Of a stretch of 64,000 nucleotides of DNA, positions 9,369-17,525 are shown piece by piece. This stretch comes from Methanococcus voltae. GTDB taxonomy: Archaea > AGJL01 > Methanococci > Methanococcales > Methanococcaceae. The stretch lies in assembly GCF_017875395.1 (NCBI RefSeq), contig NZ_JAGGMO010000002.1, positions 62,001 to 126,000 of the forward strand, given 5' to 3'. The first letter of the stretch is position 1. Every line of letters starts with the position of its first letter. The notes beneath the pieces were generated by a model, which was not told the origin of the DNA, searched no databases, and saw nothing but the letters and a program-made list of their open reading frames with translations. A program made the translations under genes and the position numbers.

Positions 9369-10127
9369 TCACCATTTTTTACCGTAATTATTGTTGTTGC
9401 TTTTGAATCCATTACTATTGTCAAATGTTGGTTTTTTCTTTCTTTTATCACCTATTGTAGCCACACCTACAATTATAAAAGCCATTCCTCCAACGATTAC
9501 GATGCCTAAATTATCATTGATTAAAGTTTCTAATTGAGTTCTTATATCGTCATTATCGTCTAAATTTACTAAAATTATTGTTCTATTGCCTAAATTAGTA
9601 TTATTTGTATTATTAATAGTATCATTATTATTAGTTTGATTTACATCGTCATTTGAATTATTTATTGTATTATTATCTTCTAAATTAGTATCATTGTTTG
9701 AATCGTTAATTATTTCTGAATTATTGTTTGAATCGTTATTTGTATCGTTATTTGTATCATTAATTTCAGTTATAACTTCGATTGGTACGAATGTTAATGT
9801 TAAATTTACTAAGTTAGTATATGGTTTTACAGTATAATTTTTAATTATATCTTCAAATCCGTCTTTTTTAAACGTAAAATTATGTACTGAATTATTTTCA
9901 TACATTCTTGATATCATACAACCGCTCGTAGGTCCTGACACGTTACTAAAATATGCGCCTTGTGAATTGTTAATCTGTTCATTGTCTAAGTAGACCGTAT
10001 AGTTATCTTGATTAGACGTTAACATCAGGTTCATAGTTACTGGTACAGGTTCGGCGAGGGTAGGAACAATTGTAGATATCATCATAATTAATGCTAATAT
10101 CATCATCAATACCATGTTCTTTTTCAC
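9369..10127 (-). CDS. Virus-like element: signal-peptide protein with Asn/Asp-rich stalk and membrane anchor
   Basis: A 252-residue protein: signal peptide to about residue 25, a beta-rich PEGA-like region (DNYTVYLDNEQI through KKDGFEDIIKNYTV), a low-complexity stalk of repeated N, D and T (about 125-180) rich in N-glycosylation sequons, then a membrane helix (about 205-224) and a basic, Asn-rich tail. The stalk DNA is repetitive. This layout is that of a glycosylated surface stalk. It is the first of three consecutive secreted proteins in the structural operon. Confidence 0.55.
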   Translation of the reverse strand: MKKNMVLMMILALIMMISTIVPTLAEPVPVTMNLMLTSNQDNYTVYLDNEQINNSQGAYFSNVSGPTSGCMISRMYENNSVHNFTFKKDGFEDIIKNYTVKPYTNLVNLTLTFVPIEVITEINDTNNDTNNDSNNNSEIINDSNNDTNLEDNNTINNSNDDVNQTNNNDTINNTNNTNLGNRTIILVNLDDNDDIRTQLETLINDNLGIVIVGGMAFIIVGVATIGDKRKKKPTFDNSNGFKSNNNNYGKKW

Positions 10128-10139
10128 TCTTTCACCCCG

Positions 10140-10499
10140 TTAATCTGATTTTGCCATAGCTACGAGTGTTACAAAACAAGCACCCCAAGCAACGACTTTA
10201 ATTGTAAATTCATTCAATACATCGAGTTGTAAAAATCCATAATTGATTATCACAAAAGCAGAAATCAACATACCGATTATTTCGTAAATTGTTAACCTTT
10301 TAGACTTAAATTTCCCGAATTTGTCACTAAGTGCTACAGCTATGAAAGCTAAAGCATAAACCCCTATTGAATAATAGATATTTTCAAAGATTATCGCATT
10401 AAAAACGATATCGTAAAGAGTAAAAGCACCAGCTAAAATTCCAAACGCTTCTACAGGGCTTATTTTTCCAACGGGGAACAATTCTATTTTATTACCCAT
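10140..10499 (-). CDS. Virus-like element: small membrane protein with four hydrophobic segments
   Basis: A 119-residue protein with about four hydrophobic helices (approximately 16-34, 44-58, 70-86 and 100-114) and a basic loop (KFGKFKSKR) in the middle. The ATG has GAGGTG upstream at good spacing. I do not recognise the family. Its place between the surface proteins and the small capsid-like proteins suggests a virion membrane component. Confidence 0.55.
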   Translation of the reverse strand: MGNKIELFPVGKISPVEAFGILAGAFTLYDIVFNAIIFENIYYSIGVYALAFIAVALSDKFGKFKSKRLTIYEIIGMLISAFVIINYGFLQLDVLNEFTIKVVAWGACFVTLVAMAKSD

Positions 10500-10563
10500 T
10501 AATTCACCTCGTAAATTGATATTTTATATTCATATGTTTTAGTGATAGCAATTGTATATTTGA

Positions 10564-11013
10564 TTAGCCAAATTCATTGTATAATGTGCTTAAAGCAAGC
10601 AAAGTTATTAAACAGATTACTCCGCCGACTATAACGTCAACAGAGCCACTACCTACTGCAGGAGCTACAAAACTTAATATGAACGCCATTACTTTGGTTA
10701 GTAACGAGGGGATTATAAATACTAAAAGCCAAGCTAAAGAAAGCATATCTGTAAAAGTTTTCCTTTTAGCGGTTGCAAATAAAATAAATCCGCACACGAC
10801 GACCCCGAAATAGCCAACACCCTCGATAAGTGTGCCTACAATCGTACCAAGTCCAGCAGGTATCACGCTTAAAAAGTCGGAGAATACAGTCCCTAAAGCA
10901 ATTCCACAACCTACAACGTAAGCCAAGAACCTAAAACTTGAAGAATTTACCTTAGGTTTATAACTGCCCCCACCTCCTCTGTAATTATTATATTTATTGT
11001 TTGGATATCCCAT
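10564..11013 (-). CDS. Virus-like element: membrane protein with Gly/Tyr-rich N-terminus
   Basis: A 149-residue protein. The first 25 residues are hydrophilic and rich in Asn, Tyr and Gly (NYRGGGGSYKPK), followed by about four hydrophobic segments (about 27-50, 52-84, 92-118 and 124-144). A strong GGAGG site precedes the ATG. I do not recognise it. It could be a second structural membrane protein, and cannot be excluded as the major capsid protein, although it is longer and more hydrophobic than is usual. Confidence 0.55.
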   Translation of the reverse strand: MGYPNNKYNNYRGGGGSYKPKVNSSSFRFLAYVVGCGIALGTVFSDFLSVIPAGLGTIVGTLIEGVGYFGVVVCGFILFATAKRKTFTDMLSLAWLLVFIIPSLLTKVMAFILSFVAPAVGSGSVDVIVGGVICLITLLALSTLYNEFG

Positions 11014-11036
11014 TTTTTCCTCCTTAAAGTGCCATT

Positions 11037-11099
11037 TAGTTTTATTTTAAATTTATTTAAGTTATTTAGATTTATTTTAGTTTTATTTTAAATTTATTT
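11037..11099. repeat. 22-bp direct repeat, period 41
   Basis: TAGTTTTATTTTAAATTTAT plus TT occurs at 11037-11058 and again at 11078-11099, in the gap between the small capsid-like gene and the next gene of the series. On the transcribed minus strand it is A-rich, so it is not a U-tract terminator. It may be a regulatory or processing element. Confidence 0.5.
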
Positions 11100-11139
11100 T
11101 AGGTTATTTCCGTTTAGGTGCAATATGAAATAATGAAAA

Positions 11140-11403
11140 TTAATAACGTCTTCTTTTAGGCCTTTTCTTCCAAATCCTACCAGTTGGGCGGAAGTAAGAA
11201 ATGAAAAATGCTGAAATCATTAAAACGGCAACGAGCAAAACACAGACCTCATCTATTGACCACCCTGCAAACAATCCGAAAGATTGTAAAAATTCAGTTA
11301 CTTTGGCCCTATACCACGCCGTAGGTGCGAGAACGGAGGCTATTATAAGCAATACAGAAGCCATAGGAACTGCCAATTTATTAACTAAATATCTAATAAT
11401 CAC
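11140..11403 (-). CDS. Candidate major capsid protein of a spindle-shaped-virus type
   Basis: An 87-residue protein with two hydrophobic helices (about 12-28 and 49-71) separated by a short polar stretch, and a strongly basic tail (KKRPKRRRY). Major capsid proteins of spindle-shaped archaeal viruses are of this size and have two membrane-type helices; that is established for fuselloviruses and PAV1-like viruses. The match here is architectural. Translation appears to start at GTG with GAGGTGAT eight bases upstream. It is the first gene of the structural series and so would be the most strongly expressed. A hairpin in its leader overlaps the ribosome binding site. Confidence 0.55.
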   Translation of the reverse strand: MIIRYLVNKLAVPMASVLLIIASVLAPTAWYRAKVTEFLQSFGLFAGWSIDEVCVLLVAVLMISAFFISYFRPTGRIWKKRPKRRRY

Positions 11404-11416
11404 CTATTGTAATCAC

Positions 11417-11463
11417 CTCTTAAAGCTCTAATTAAGAGTTATTTCGAAAAAAGTATTTAAATA
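11417..11463 (-). promoter_or_regulatory. Promoter and leader hairpin of the structural operon
   Basis: On the minus strand a TATA-like box (TATTTAAATA, 11454-11463) lies about 50 bases upstream of the GTG start, placing the transcript start near 11430-11435. CTCTTAA (11417-11423) and TTAAGAG (11432-11438) form a 7-bp hairpin whose 3' arm on the transcript (AAGAG) runs into the GAGGTGAT ribosome binding site. The hairpin could limit translation of the capsid-like gene. Confidence 0.35.
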
Positions 11464-11471
11464 AACGTTTT

Positions 11472-11491
11472 ATATCCTAAAAACAGGATAT
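11472..11491. promoter_or_regulatory. Inverted repeat, operator candidate
   Basis: ATATCC (11472-11477) and GGATAT (11486-11491) flank eight bases, followed by a third GGATAT-like half site (GGGATAT). It lies between the divergent promoters of the structural operon and the KAP gene, directly upstream of the TATA box of the former. Confidence 0.35.
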
Positions 11492-11590
11492 TGGGATATT
11501 AAAATATTTTAAATTTGAAATATATCATATTTTTATACAATTAATTAGATAAATTAACAAACTAATTATATTGTTTATTTCGGTGATTTT

Positions 11591-14500
11591 GTGAGTGAAG
11601 ATATAGGAAATGATACTAAAGAATCTCCTGAGGAATATGACTATTACGAATCAGATGGTCCAAAAAGTCGTGTCGAAGAATTAAATCAATCTCGTAGAGA
11701 ATTATTATATAAAATATATGAAGGTACTAAAAATTTTAAAAATCCTGAAAAAAATAGTTATGTTATCAGTTTAGTAGGGGAGTGGGGTTGCGGAAAAACA
11801 TCTTTATTTAATGGACTAAAAGAATTACATAATAAAGATTATGAAAGTTTTAAGCTTAAAAGTAATAACTATGTTCCTAAGTTTATTAGTGAAAATTCAT
11901 TAATAATATATGTGAAAAATAATTTAATTAATAACATTAACTCATATTTAATTGCTATAATACTTTCATTAGTAGTTTTTGGAACATTATATATTTCGGA
12001 AAATATGGCAGATGCGTTAGCCTATATAATCATATACGCTTTTTTTTATTGGTTGATTAAAAATAGTTATATAATACTATTTGATAAAGAATATGGTAAG
12101 CTAAAAGAATACATAACCAAAGAAAAATTTGAAAAAAATCCACTATATAATTTTATAAATACTGGTAAATCAGTTATAACAAACATAAAACTGCATATAA
12201 AAAATTGGTTAAAATATGGATTTAATTGGTTAAAATTATGTTGTAATTTAAATATCGAAGAATATTCAAAAACTAATGTCATAATGGAGTTTAATCCTTG
12301 GTATTTTGAAAACGAAGAAGACTTAATAAATTCATTTTTTGAAGAAATATACCATAATATAATCATAAAATATGACACATTAGAATATGATAAGTATGAA
12401 CTTAAAAAGAAATCTAAAAAATTAGGTAAACTACTTAAAAGATATGGGGGATTAATTGCATTTGCAAGTTCCACGACTAGTGGCAATATTACAAATTCCT
12501 TATCTTTAAATTTTAGCTCATTTTCAGGTTATGGTAGTAAAAATAAAAATATATTTGAAACTAAGAAAAAAATAGAAAAAAATCTTGAAGATTTAAATGT
12601 TAATATTATTATAATTATAGACGATTTAGACCGATTAACAGGTAAAGAAATAAAATTAATGTTTAAATTAATTAAATCTGTTGCAAATTTTCCAAATACT
12701 GTTTATATATTAGGTTACGATAAAAAAGTAGTTTCAAAAGCTCTTGCAGATGCACAATGTGGTTTGGAACATTTATATGTAAATGGCAAATCTAAAAGAA
12801 TTATCGATACCGAAATGGGCGAAGAGTACATTAAAAAAATCGTTCAAGCGGAATTTCCTATACCTGAACTTAGCAAAGAAGAATTAACAGAAGATTTCTT
12901 AAAAAAAGTATTCAAATATGAGGAATTTAGTAAAGTTTGCAGTTACAAAGATATACTAGAAGATTTTGAAATATTAAAAACAATTGGTAATCAGAGAGAT
13001 TTTAATCGATTATATAATAATTTTCGCTTTGAATTTAATATTGTTCGTGACTATGTAAATCCTTTTGATTTTTTAGCAATTACAATACTAAAATATCGGT
13101 ACAAAAAAATGTATGATTATTTGTCTGAAAAATTACCTTGGAGATTTACCCCATACAATTTAACTGGTGAATATATTAATGGAAAAAGGGTAACTGAACA
13201 AAAAGTATATGACGAAATAACAAATGAAATAAATAAAATTATTAAAAATGAATATTCAGAATACTACGCAAAAATACTATCAAATTTTATTCCCGAATTT
13301 TTAATTATCTCAGATAATGATGACATAGAACCTGAAGAACTTAGTAAATTTCATCTCGAACAATTTCATAATAAACATAAACCCATTGAAAAATATAAAT
13401 CTATAAATAATTCTGAAAAATTTAATACATATTTTAAATTGAATGTAGAAAATCTTATACCAAATAGTGCATTTGATATATTATTTGATGAAAAAAATAT
13501 CAAAGAAGAAAAACAGCTTATCGAAATTTTAAACAAAACAGGAGTTAATACATCTGAAAAACTTAAAACTTTTGTTAAAATTATGGGGGATGTCCTATAT
13601 CCGAATTACGATGGTAAAAAAATAGACAAATCTAATTACGAAGGTATAATCGAATTAATATTAAATAATAACTTTGACGATAGAAAAGTTAATCTTATTT
13701 ATTATTTGGCTATTGAAAATTTCCCGCTCGTATATTCAATGCTTATTAAAAAATTGCAAAATAATACTCTAAATGAAGATATGATAAATATTATTAAAAG
13801 AATCACTAATAACTCTGAAATCTTTAAAGAGTACCCTAATGAAGCTAATGATTTAATTAAGTCATTTTTTGACCATATGATAAATAATAAAGATATTGAA
13901 GATTATAAATCTTGCTATGAAATATTTAATAGTTGGGAAGTTAGGGATTCAAAAACTATGAAAAAATATGTAAAAGAAGATTTCGACTACAATATGACTA
14001 TTGGAATAATGTTGAAGTATTTAAATGATAAAAATATTTTATTTGAACCTGATATGGATACTCATTATAACTCAGATATTAAATATGACATTAATAGCCC
14101 AAAGTTCCAATTAAACTGTAAATTAGAATACATCCAAAAAACTTTTGATAATATATATATTTGCAAATGGTTAAGAAATAAAGACAATGAAAATAATCCT
14201 TACTATAATACGTTAAAAGAACATTTTAAAAATACATGTAAAGAAAAAACATTACATGACGTATCTAACTCATTTGAGACCCTTAGAAAAAATATTAAAC
14301 TACCATCTACAAAAGAAATGGATGATATAACTAAAGCCACTGAATTTGTTAGAAAAAATATTAAACTACCATCTACAAAAGAAATGGATGATATAACTAA
14401 AGCCACTGAATTTGTTAGAAAAAATATTAAACTACCATCTACCAAAGATAAAATAATAAAATTAAATAATAATGAAAAACATAAAGAATTACTTGATTTT

Positions 14501-14605
14501 ATTAGTAAATTATATAAGGAACATCCTGAAATATTTGAAATAGCTAAAAAATATCCTAATTGGGCAAATAATATATTTAAAGAAGATAAATTTAATAAAA
14601 AATAA
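11591..14605 (+). CDS. KAP family P-loop NTPase (putative defence cargo gene)
   Basis: A 1004-residue protein. Walker A GEWGCGKT is at 63-70, two membrane helices are inserted after it (about 118-135 and 142-164), the KAP motif FNPWYF follows (about 233-238) and Walker B (IIIIDDLDRL) is near 343. Membrane helices inside the P-loop domain define the KAP family, which includes the phage-exclusion protein PifA of plasmid F. The long helical C-terminal part is unrecognised and carries a 22-residue tandem repeat near residues 898-952. Translation starts at GTG after GGTGAT. The gene faces opposite to the virus structural and packaging genes on both sides and ends nine bases from the ATPase gene stop. 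It therefore reads as an independently expressed cargo gene, probably against competing viruses. Confidence 0.85.
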   Translation: MSEDIGNDTKESPEEYDYYESDGPKSRVEELNQSRRELLYKIYEGTKNFKNPEKNSYVISLVGEWGCGKTSLFNGLKELHNKDYESFKLKSNNYVPKFISENSLIIYVKNNLINNINSYLIAIILSLVVFGTLYISENMADALAYIIIYAFFYWLIKNSYIILFDKEYGKLKEYITKEKFEKNPLYNFINTGKSVITNIKLHIKNWLKYGFNWLKLCCNLNIEEYSKTNVIMEFNPWYFENEEDLINSFFEEIYHNIIIKYDTLEYDKYELKKKSKKLGKLLKRYGGLIAFASSTTSGNITNSLSLNFSSFSGYGSKNKNIFETKKKIEKNLEDLNVNIIIIIDDLDRLTGKEIKLMFKLIKSVANFPNTVYILGYDKKVVSKALADAQCGLEHLYVNGKSKRIIDTEMGEEYIKKIVQAEFPIPELSKEELTEDFLKKVFKYEEFSKVCSYKDILEDFEILKTIGNQRDFNRLYNNFRFEFNIVRDYVNPFDFLAITILKYRYKKMYDYLSEKLPWRFTPYNLTGEYINGKRVTEQKVYDEITNEINKIIKNEYSEYYAKILSNFIPEFLIISDNDDIEPEELSKFHLEQFHNKHKPIEKYKSINNSEKFNTYFKLNVENLIPNSAFDILFDEKNIKEEKQLIEILNKTGVNTSEKLKTFVKIMGDVLYPNYDGKKIDKSNYEGIIELILNNNFDDRKVNLIYYLAIENFPLVYSMLIKKLQNNTLNEDMINIIKRITNNSEIFKEYPNEANDLIKSFFDHMINNKDIEDYKSCYEIFNSWEVRDSKTMKKYVKEDFDYNMTIGIMLKYLNDKNILFEPDMDTHYNSDIKYDINSPKFQLNCKLEYIQKTFDNIYICKWLRNKDNENNPYYNTLKEHFKNTCKEKTLHDVSNSFETLRKNIKLPSTKEMDDITKATEFVRKNIKLPSTKEMDDITKATEFVRKNIKLPSTKDKIIKLNNNEKHKELLDFISKLYKEHPEIFEIAKKYPNWANNIFKEDKFNKK
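14283..14442 (+). repeat. 66-bp in-frame tandem repeat in the KAP gene
   Basis: Units start at 14283, 14349 and 14415; the first two are complete and the third covers 28 bases. The unit keeps frame and adds 22 residues (beginning RKNIKLPSTKEMDD). The copies are nearly identical in DNA, so the duplication is recent and copy number may vary between strains. Confidence 0.9.
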
Positions 14606-14614
14606 TTAAATAAA

Positions 14615-15148
14615 TCATTTCTTTTTCTTTTCTCTTGCTTGTTTTATTCTTTCAATTCCTTGTAAAAATCTATCGGTTCTACCTTGCAACTCTTTTGAAC
14701 GTAATATTTTTTCTACTTTTTCAGATGGTGGATTCACTTTTAAGATTCTACCACCTAAGTTTATAAAACCATTTTTTACAATTGGTGCAGGTTCAAAGAA
14801 ATCTCTGAAATCTTTATCAAGTAAAGAATAATCAGGACAAGATGTTATGACTAAAGGAATATTGGTTCTTATTTCTTGTAAAATCTTCGCAAACTCTTTA
14901 TTTTCTGTTGATGAGAAGTCTCTTTTATAAAATTTTGTAGCGAAATCATCCAAGATTAAGCAGTCACATATTTGTATATCTTCCACATCGTAACCAAAGA
15001 CCACGTTATACTTTTTTCTTTTAAGCTCTTCGTAAATTCCCATTAGATGAGTAGTTTTATAAGTTCCTCTTGCTCCAAAAACGCAAAAGGAAAAATGGTC
15101 TAAATTAGGTTTGTAAAGTTCTAAAAGCTCTGTAATAGAAATGTACAT
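14615..15148 (-). CDS. Virus-like element: P-loop ATPase
   Basis: A 177-residue ATPase with Walker A GARGTYKT (residues 25-32) and Walker B CLILDDFA (63-70), plus a sensor-like IPLVITSCPD. Walker A is unusual in having Tyr where Gly normally precedes the Lys. The size and DD-type Walker B recall DnaC/IstB-like AAA+ proteins and the ATPases that spindle-shaped virus genomes encode. A packaging role is possible but not shown. It shares the minus-strand series with the small genes upstream (eight-base gap) and is cut off from the structural genes by the KAP gene. Confidence 0.65.
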   Translation of the reverse strand: MYISITELLELYKPNLDHFSFCVFGARGTYKTTHLMGIYEELKRKKYNVVFGYDVEDIQICDCLILDDFATKFYKRDFSSTENKEFAKILQEIRTNIPLVITSCPDYSLLDKDFRDFFEPAPIVKNGFINLGGRILKVNPPSEKVEKILRSKELQGRTDRFLQGIERIKQAREKKKK

Positions 15149-15156
15149 TATATCAC

Positions 15157-15414
15157 CTAATCCTTTTGAAGTCTCTTAATTTCTTGACGTTTTTTATATC
15201 TTGTCCAAGTTTCGTTATCCTTTGTTGCTTGAAGTACAAACCCTATTTTTGCAGGATTCTTCATTGCAAAGGTCTCGGCTCTTCTTTCTATGAATAAATC
15301 TTTTTCATCATCGTTGCAACATCTTTCTAAGAAAAATTGTAGTTTAGTCATTGCCCGAGTCTGAACTATTTGACTTACTTCCGTCATTCCGTCGTATTTC
15401 ATTTCCTCCGTCAT
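15157..15414 (-). CDS. Virus-like element: small hypothetical protein overlapping its neighbour
   Basis: An 85-residue charged, helical protein with paired cysteines (ERCCNDDEK). A strong GGAGGAT precedes the ATG at 15414, so this start is credible even though it places the first 71 bases inside the end of the upstream membrane-protein gene, in another frame. Later in-frame ATGs would shorten the overlap but have poorer sites. The family is not recognised. Confidence 0.5.
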   Translation of the reverse strand: MTEEMKYDGMTEVSQIVQTRAMTKLQFFLERCCNDDEKDLFIERRAETFAMKNPAKIGFVLQATKDNETWTRYKKRQEIKRLQKD

Positions 15415-16708
15415 TGCTATCCTCCTTTTTAGTTAAATCTACATCGAATAAACTGTTTTGTTCTTCTTCATACATTTTAGATACGTAATTCTTTAATATG
15501 TTTGATTTTTCAGGAGTTACCGAGAAATCTATTAAATCTCTTGACTTTTTAGCCATATTTACAACGTCTGCACCGAATGAATCTTTTAAATCGTAAAGTT
15601 CAAACTGTTGTTGGTAAAGTTCCTGTTTCATTTTATCAAGATTTCCATCGAGTAGTATACATCTTAGTTCATCCATCGTTAAGATTTCTGCAGGTGTTAT
15701 TGAAATTGTACCTTTTATAGTTCCTAAATAGTCATTTATTTTATCTTTGGTCTTTTCCCAGTAGCTAAGTAATCTATTCCAAAACGTAGTTTCATTATAT
15801 TCTTTATCAGGGTATTTTTCAATGTTATAGTTCTTTATGTAGTACATATCACCGCTATCATCTACTAAATTATCATAGAAGTCAAAGCCGTTAAGTTTAG
15901 GCATTTTAAATGTGTAATATTTGCCATCTATCCACCTTATTTTATCAAAGTCGTGAGTTCTTAAAACTCTGATTAGTTTAGCTTTTCGTTCTCCAAATTC
16001 TAAAAGTTCTAATCTTAGTAACGGTAAATCAAATAGTTTAAATCCAATTAAATAAGCTAATATTATAGTTATACAAGGTATATAGTTAAAGTATGATAAT
16101 AAAAGCCTTATATCCCAACTTAAACCGTTGTTATAAGTCAATAATAATATTATGTAGCTTATAATACTTATAAGTACAATTGGTAGAGATTCCGCAAATT
16201 GGGCAAGTAGCATTTTATCGATTAGTATTCTTTTAGTTATAAATAGGCATATTGCAAAGATTAAGATATTTAATATAATATTTTGAGCTCCAAACCAAGT
16301 TATGGCATAAATTGAGGCTAAGTAAATTTTATCAGGTAGTGTTAATACTGTTGCATCTTTTTTATAAAGTATCATTCCATTATCGTTATAAAGTGCTATG
16401 AAGAATTTACCACCTTTTAAACCTACGTTGTTAAATGTATAGTTGTTTTTACCAGCTTCTACGTAAATTGTTTTGAAGTTCTGCCCGTAAACGTCATAAG
16501 TGTTTACAGTTTTTAAATTGCCGTCATAATTGTTAATAACTATTGTTAAATCGTTAGTAGTTTGATTAAAATAGTGTGACGTAACCTTAAAATTGTCCAT
16601 ACTACCGTCTGTAGTATCTTCTACTTCGGAATCTCCAAAGTAGTCATAGGCGTTAACTGTATTCATTAAAAAAAGTAAAAATAAAAGTATGTATATTTTT
16701 CTCTTTAT
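15344..16708 (-). CDS. Virus-like element: signal-peptide membrane protein, apparent AUA start
   Basis: The ordinary ATG (16664-16666) would begin the protein in the middle of a signal peptide. Reading upstream in frame gives KRKIYILLFLLFLMNTVNA, a textbook signal sequence, preceded by an ATA codon at 16706-16708 with GGAGAGGAG five bases before it. No ATG, GTG or TTG is available in that position. I therefore place the start at ATA, giving 454 residues. After the signal peptide comes an extracellular beta-rich domain of about 110 residues, then three or four membrane helices (about 130-245), then a long cytoplasmic region ending in a polar Ser/Asn/Asp tail. The function is unknown; a virion membrane or assembly protein is plausible. 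Confidence 0.6.
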   Translation of the reverse strand: MKRKIYILLFLLFLMNTVNAYDYFGDSEVEDTTDGSMDNFKVTSHYFNQTTNDLTIVINNYDGNLKTVNTYDVYGQNFKTIYVEAGKNNYTFNNVGLKGGKFFIALYNDNGMILYKKDATVLTLPDKIYLASIYAITWFGAQNIILNILIFAICLFITKRILIDKMLLAQFAESLPIVLISIISYIILLLTYNNGLSWDIRLLLSYFNYIPCITIILAYLIGFKLFDLPLLRLELLEFGERKAKLIRVLRTHDFDKIRWIDGKYYTFKMPKLNGFDFYDNLVDDSGDMYYIKNYNIEKYPDKEYNETTFWNRLLSYWEKTKDKINDYLGTIKGTISITPAEILTMDELRCILLDGNLDKMKQELYQQQFELYDLKDSFGADVVNMAKKSRDLIDFSVTPEKSNILKNYVSKMYEEEQNSLFDVDLTKKEDSNDGGNEIRRNDGSKSNSSDSGND

Positions 16709-16721
16709 ATTATCTCCTCTC

Positions 16722-17003
16722 CTACGCTCGTATCTCGTAATTAACTTCGTTATCGTTTAGTCTTTGTTTCCATGTGATTATAAACAAATCTCCATAGATT
16801 GAAACGTCATTTATTTGTCTTATAAATCTTCTGCCGTCTGTTGACCTTATTATTATAGCTAAATCTTTTAAAGTTCCGTCTGCAAATTCTTTTAATACTT
16901 TAAATCTGCTACCACCGTCATTATTTCTAACAGTATTGTTCTTTTTATCGCTACACTCTTTATCGAAGTATTTGGAACTTGAATTAAATTCTACTGCTAT
17001 CAT
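16722..17003 (-). CDS. Virus-like element: hypothetical protein
   Basis: A 93-residue protein with a basic, polar first half and a beta-rich second half (GDLFIITWKQRL). No family is recognised. Its stop codon lies within the ribosome binding site region of the gene with the AUA start, and it follows the two-helix membrane protein gene with a five-base gap, so it belongs to the same transcript. Confidence 0.5.
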   Translation of the reverse strand: MIAVEFNSSSKYFDKECSDKKNNTVRNNDGGSRFKVLKEFADGTLKDLAIIIRSTDGRRFIRQINDVSIYGDLFIITWKQRLNDNEVNYEIRA

Positions 17004-17008
17004 TTTAT

Positions 17009-17203
17009 CTACTCTTTGAGTTCTTTTTTAGATAAGTAAATCAATATAGCATTGCAGGTAATTATTATGTAGATATAAACCATATTTTGAATTGTAATCG
17101 CTTGTGATAATATATAGAGTGTGAATAAGATAGTTATAATGTTAGAAATGTAAATTACCAAGTTATTATATCTCGTTTTATCAAATTGTAATTTGAAGTT
17201 CAA
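17009..17203 (-). CDS. Virus-like element: small protein with two membrane helices
   Basis: A 64-residue protein with two hydrophobic helices (about 14-34 and 39-57) and a charged end (SKKELKE). The start is TTG, with GGTGATAA directly upstream and overlapping the stop of the preceding gene. In general form it resembles small structural membrane proteins of spindle-shaped viruses, but it lacks the basic tail of the capsid candidate. Confidence 0.5.
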   Translation of the reverse strand: MNFKLQFDKTRYNNLVIYISNIITILFTLYILSQAITIQNMVYIYIIITCNAILIYLSKKELKE

Positions 17204-17211
17204 ATTATCAC

Positions 17212-17514
17212 CTATTTAAATTCAAATTTTTTAAGTTCTTCTTTGGTTAATATTGTTAAATTATCGTTTTTTAATTCACAAATTTTAATATCTACTGCCA
17301 ACACAGTTATTTTGTCCTCATTTTTAATCCAACCATATCCACCGTAATCTTTATTTTTGAAAGAAAAACCTATATCTTTTAAAAATTCTCTAAATTTGCA
17401 TAACTTTTTTTCTCTTTCTTCTGCATCCTCGTCCCCTGTATCATTCACTTTTACCCATTCTGTTAATTTTTCTTGAAGTTGGGAATTTTCTTTAACTTTA
17501 TAGTAAACGTACAT
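17212..17514 (-). CDS. Virus-like element: hypothetical protein
   Basis: A 100-residue acidic protein with a helical, charged middle (DEDAEEREKKLCKFREF) and a beta-rich end. The ATG follows a GGGGTTATAAA leader. No family is recognised. It is packed tightly between neighbours in the minus-strand series. Confidence 0.5.
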   Translation of the reverse strand: MYVYYKVKENSQLQEKLTEWVKVNDTGDEDAEEREKKLCKFREFLKDIGFSFKNKDYGGYGWIKNEDKITVLAVDIKICELKNDNLTILTKEELKKFEFK

Positions 17515-17525
17515 TTTATAACCCC

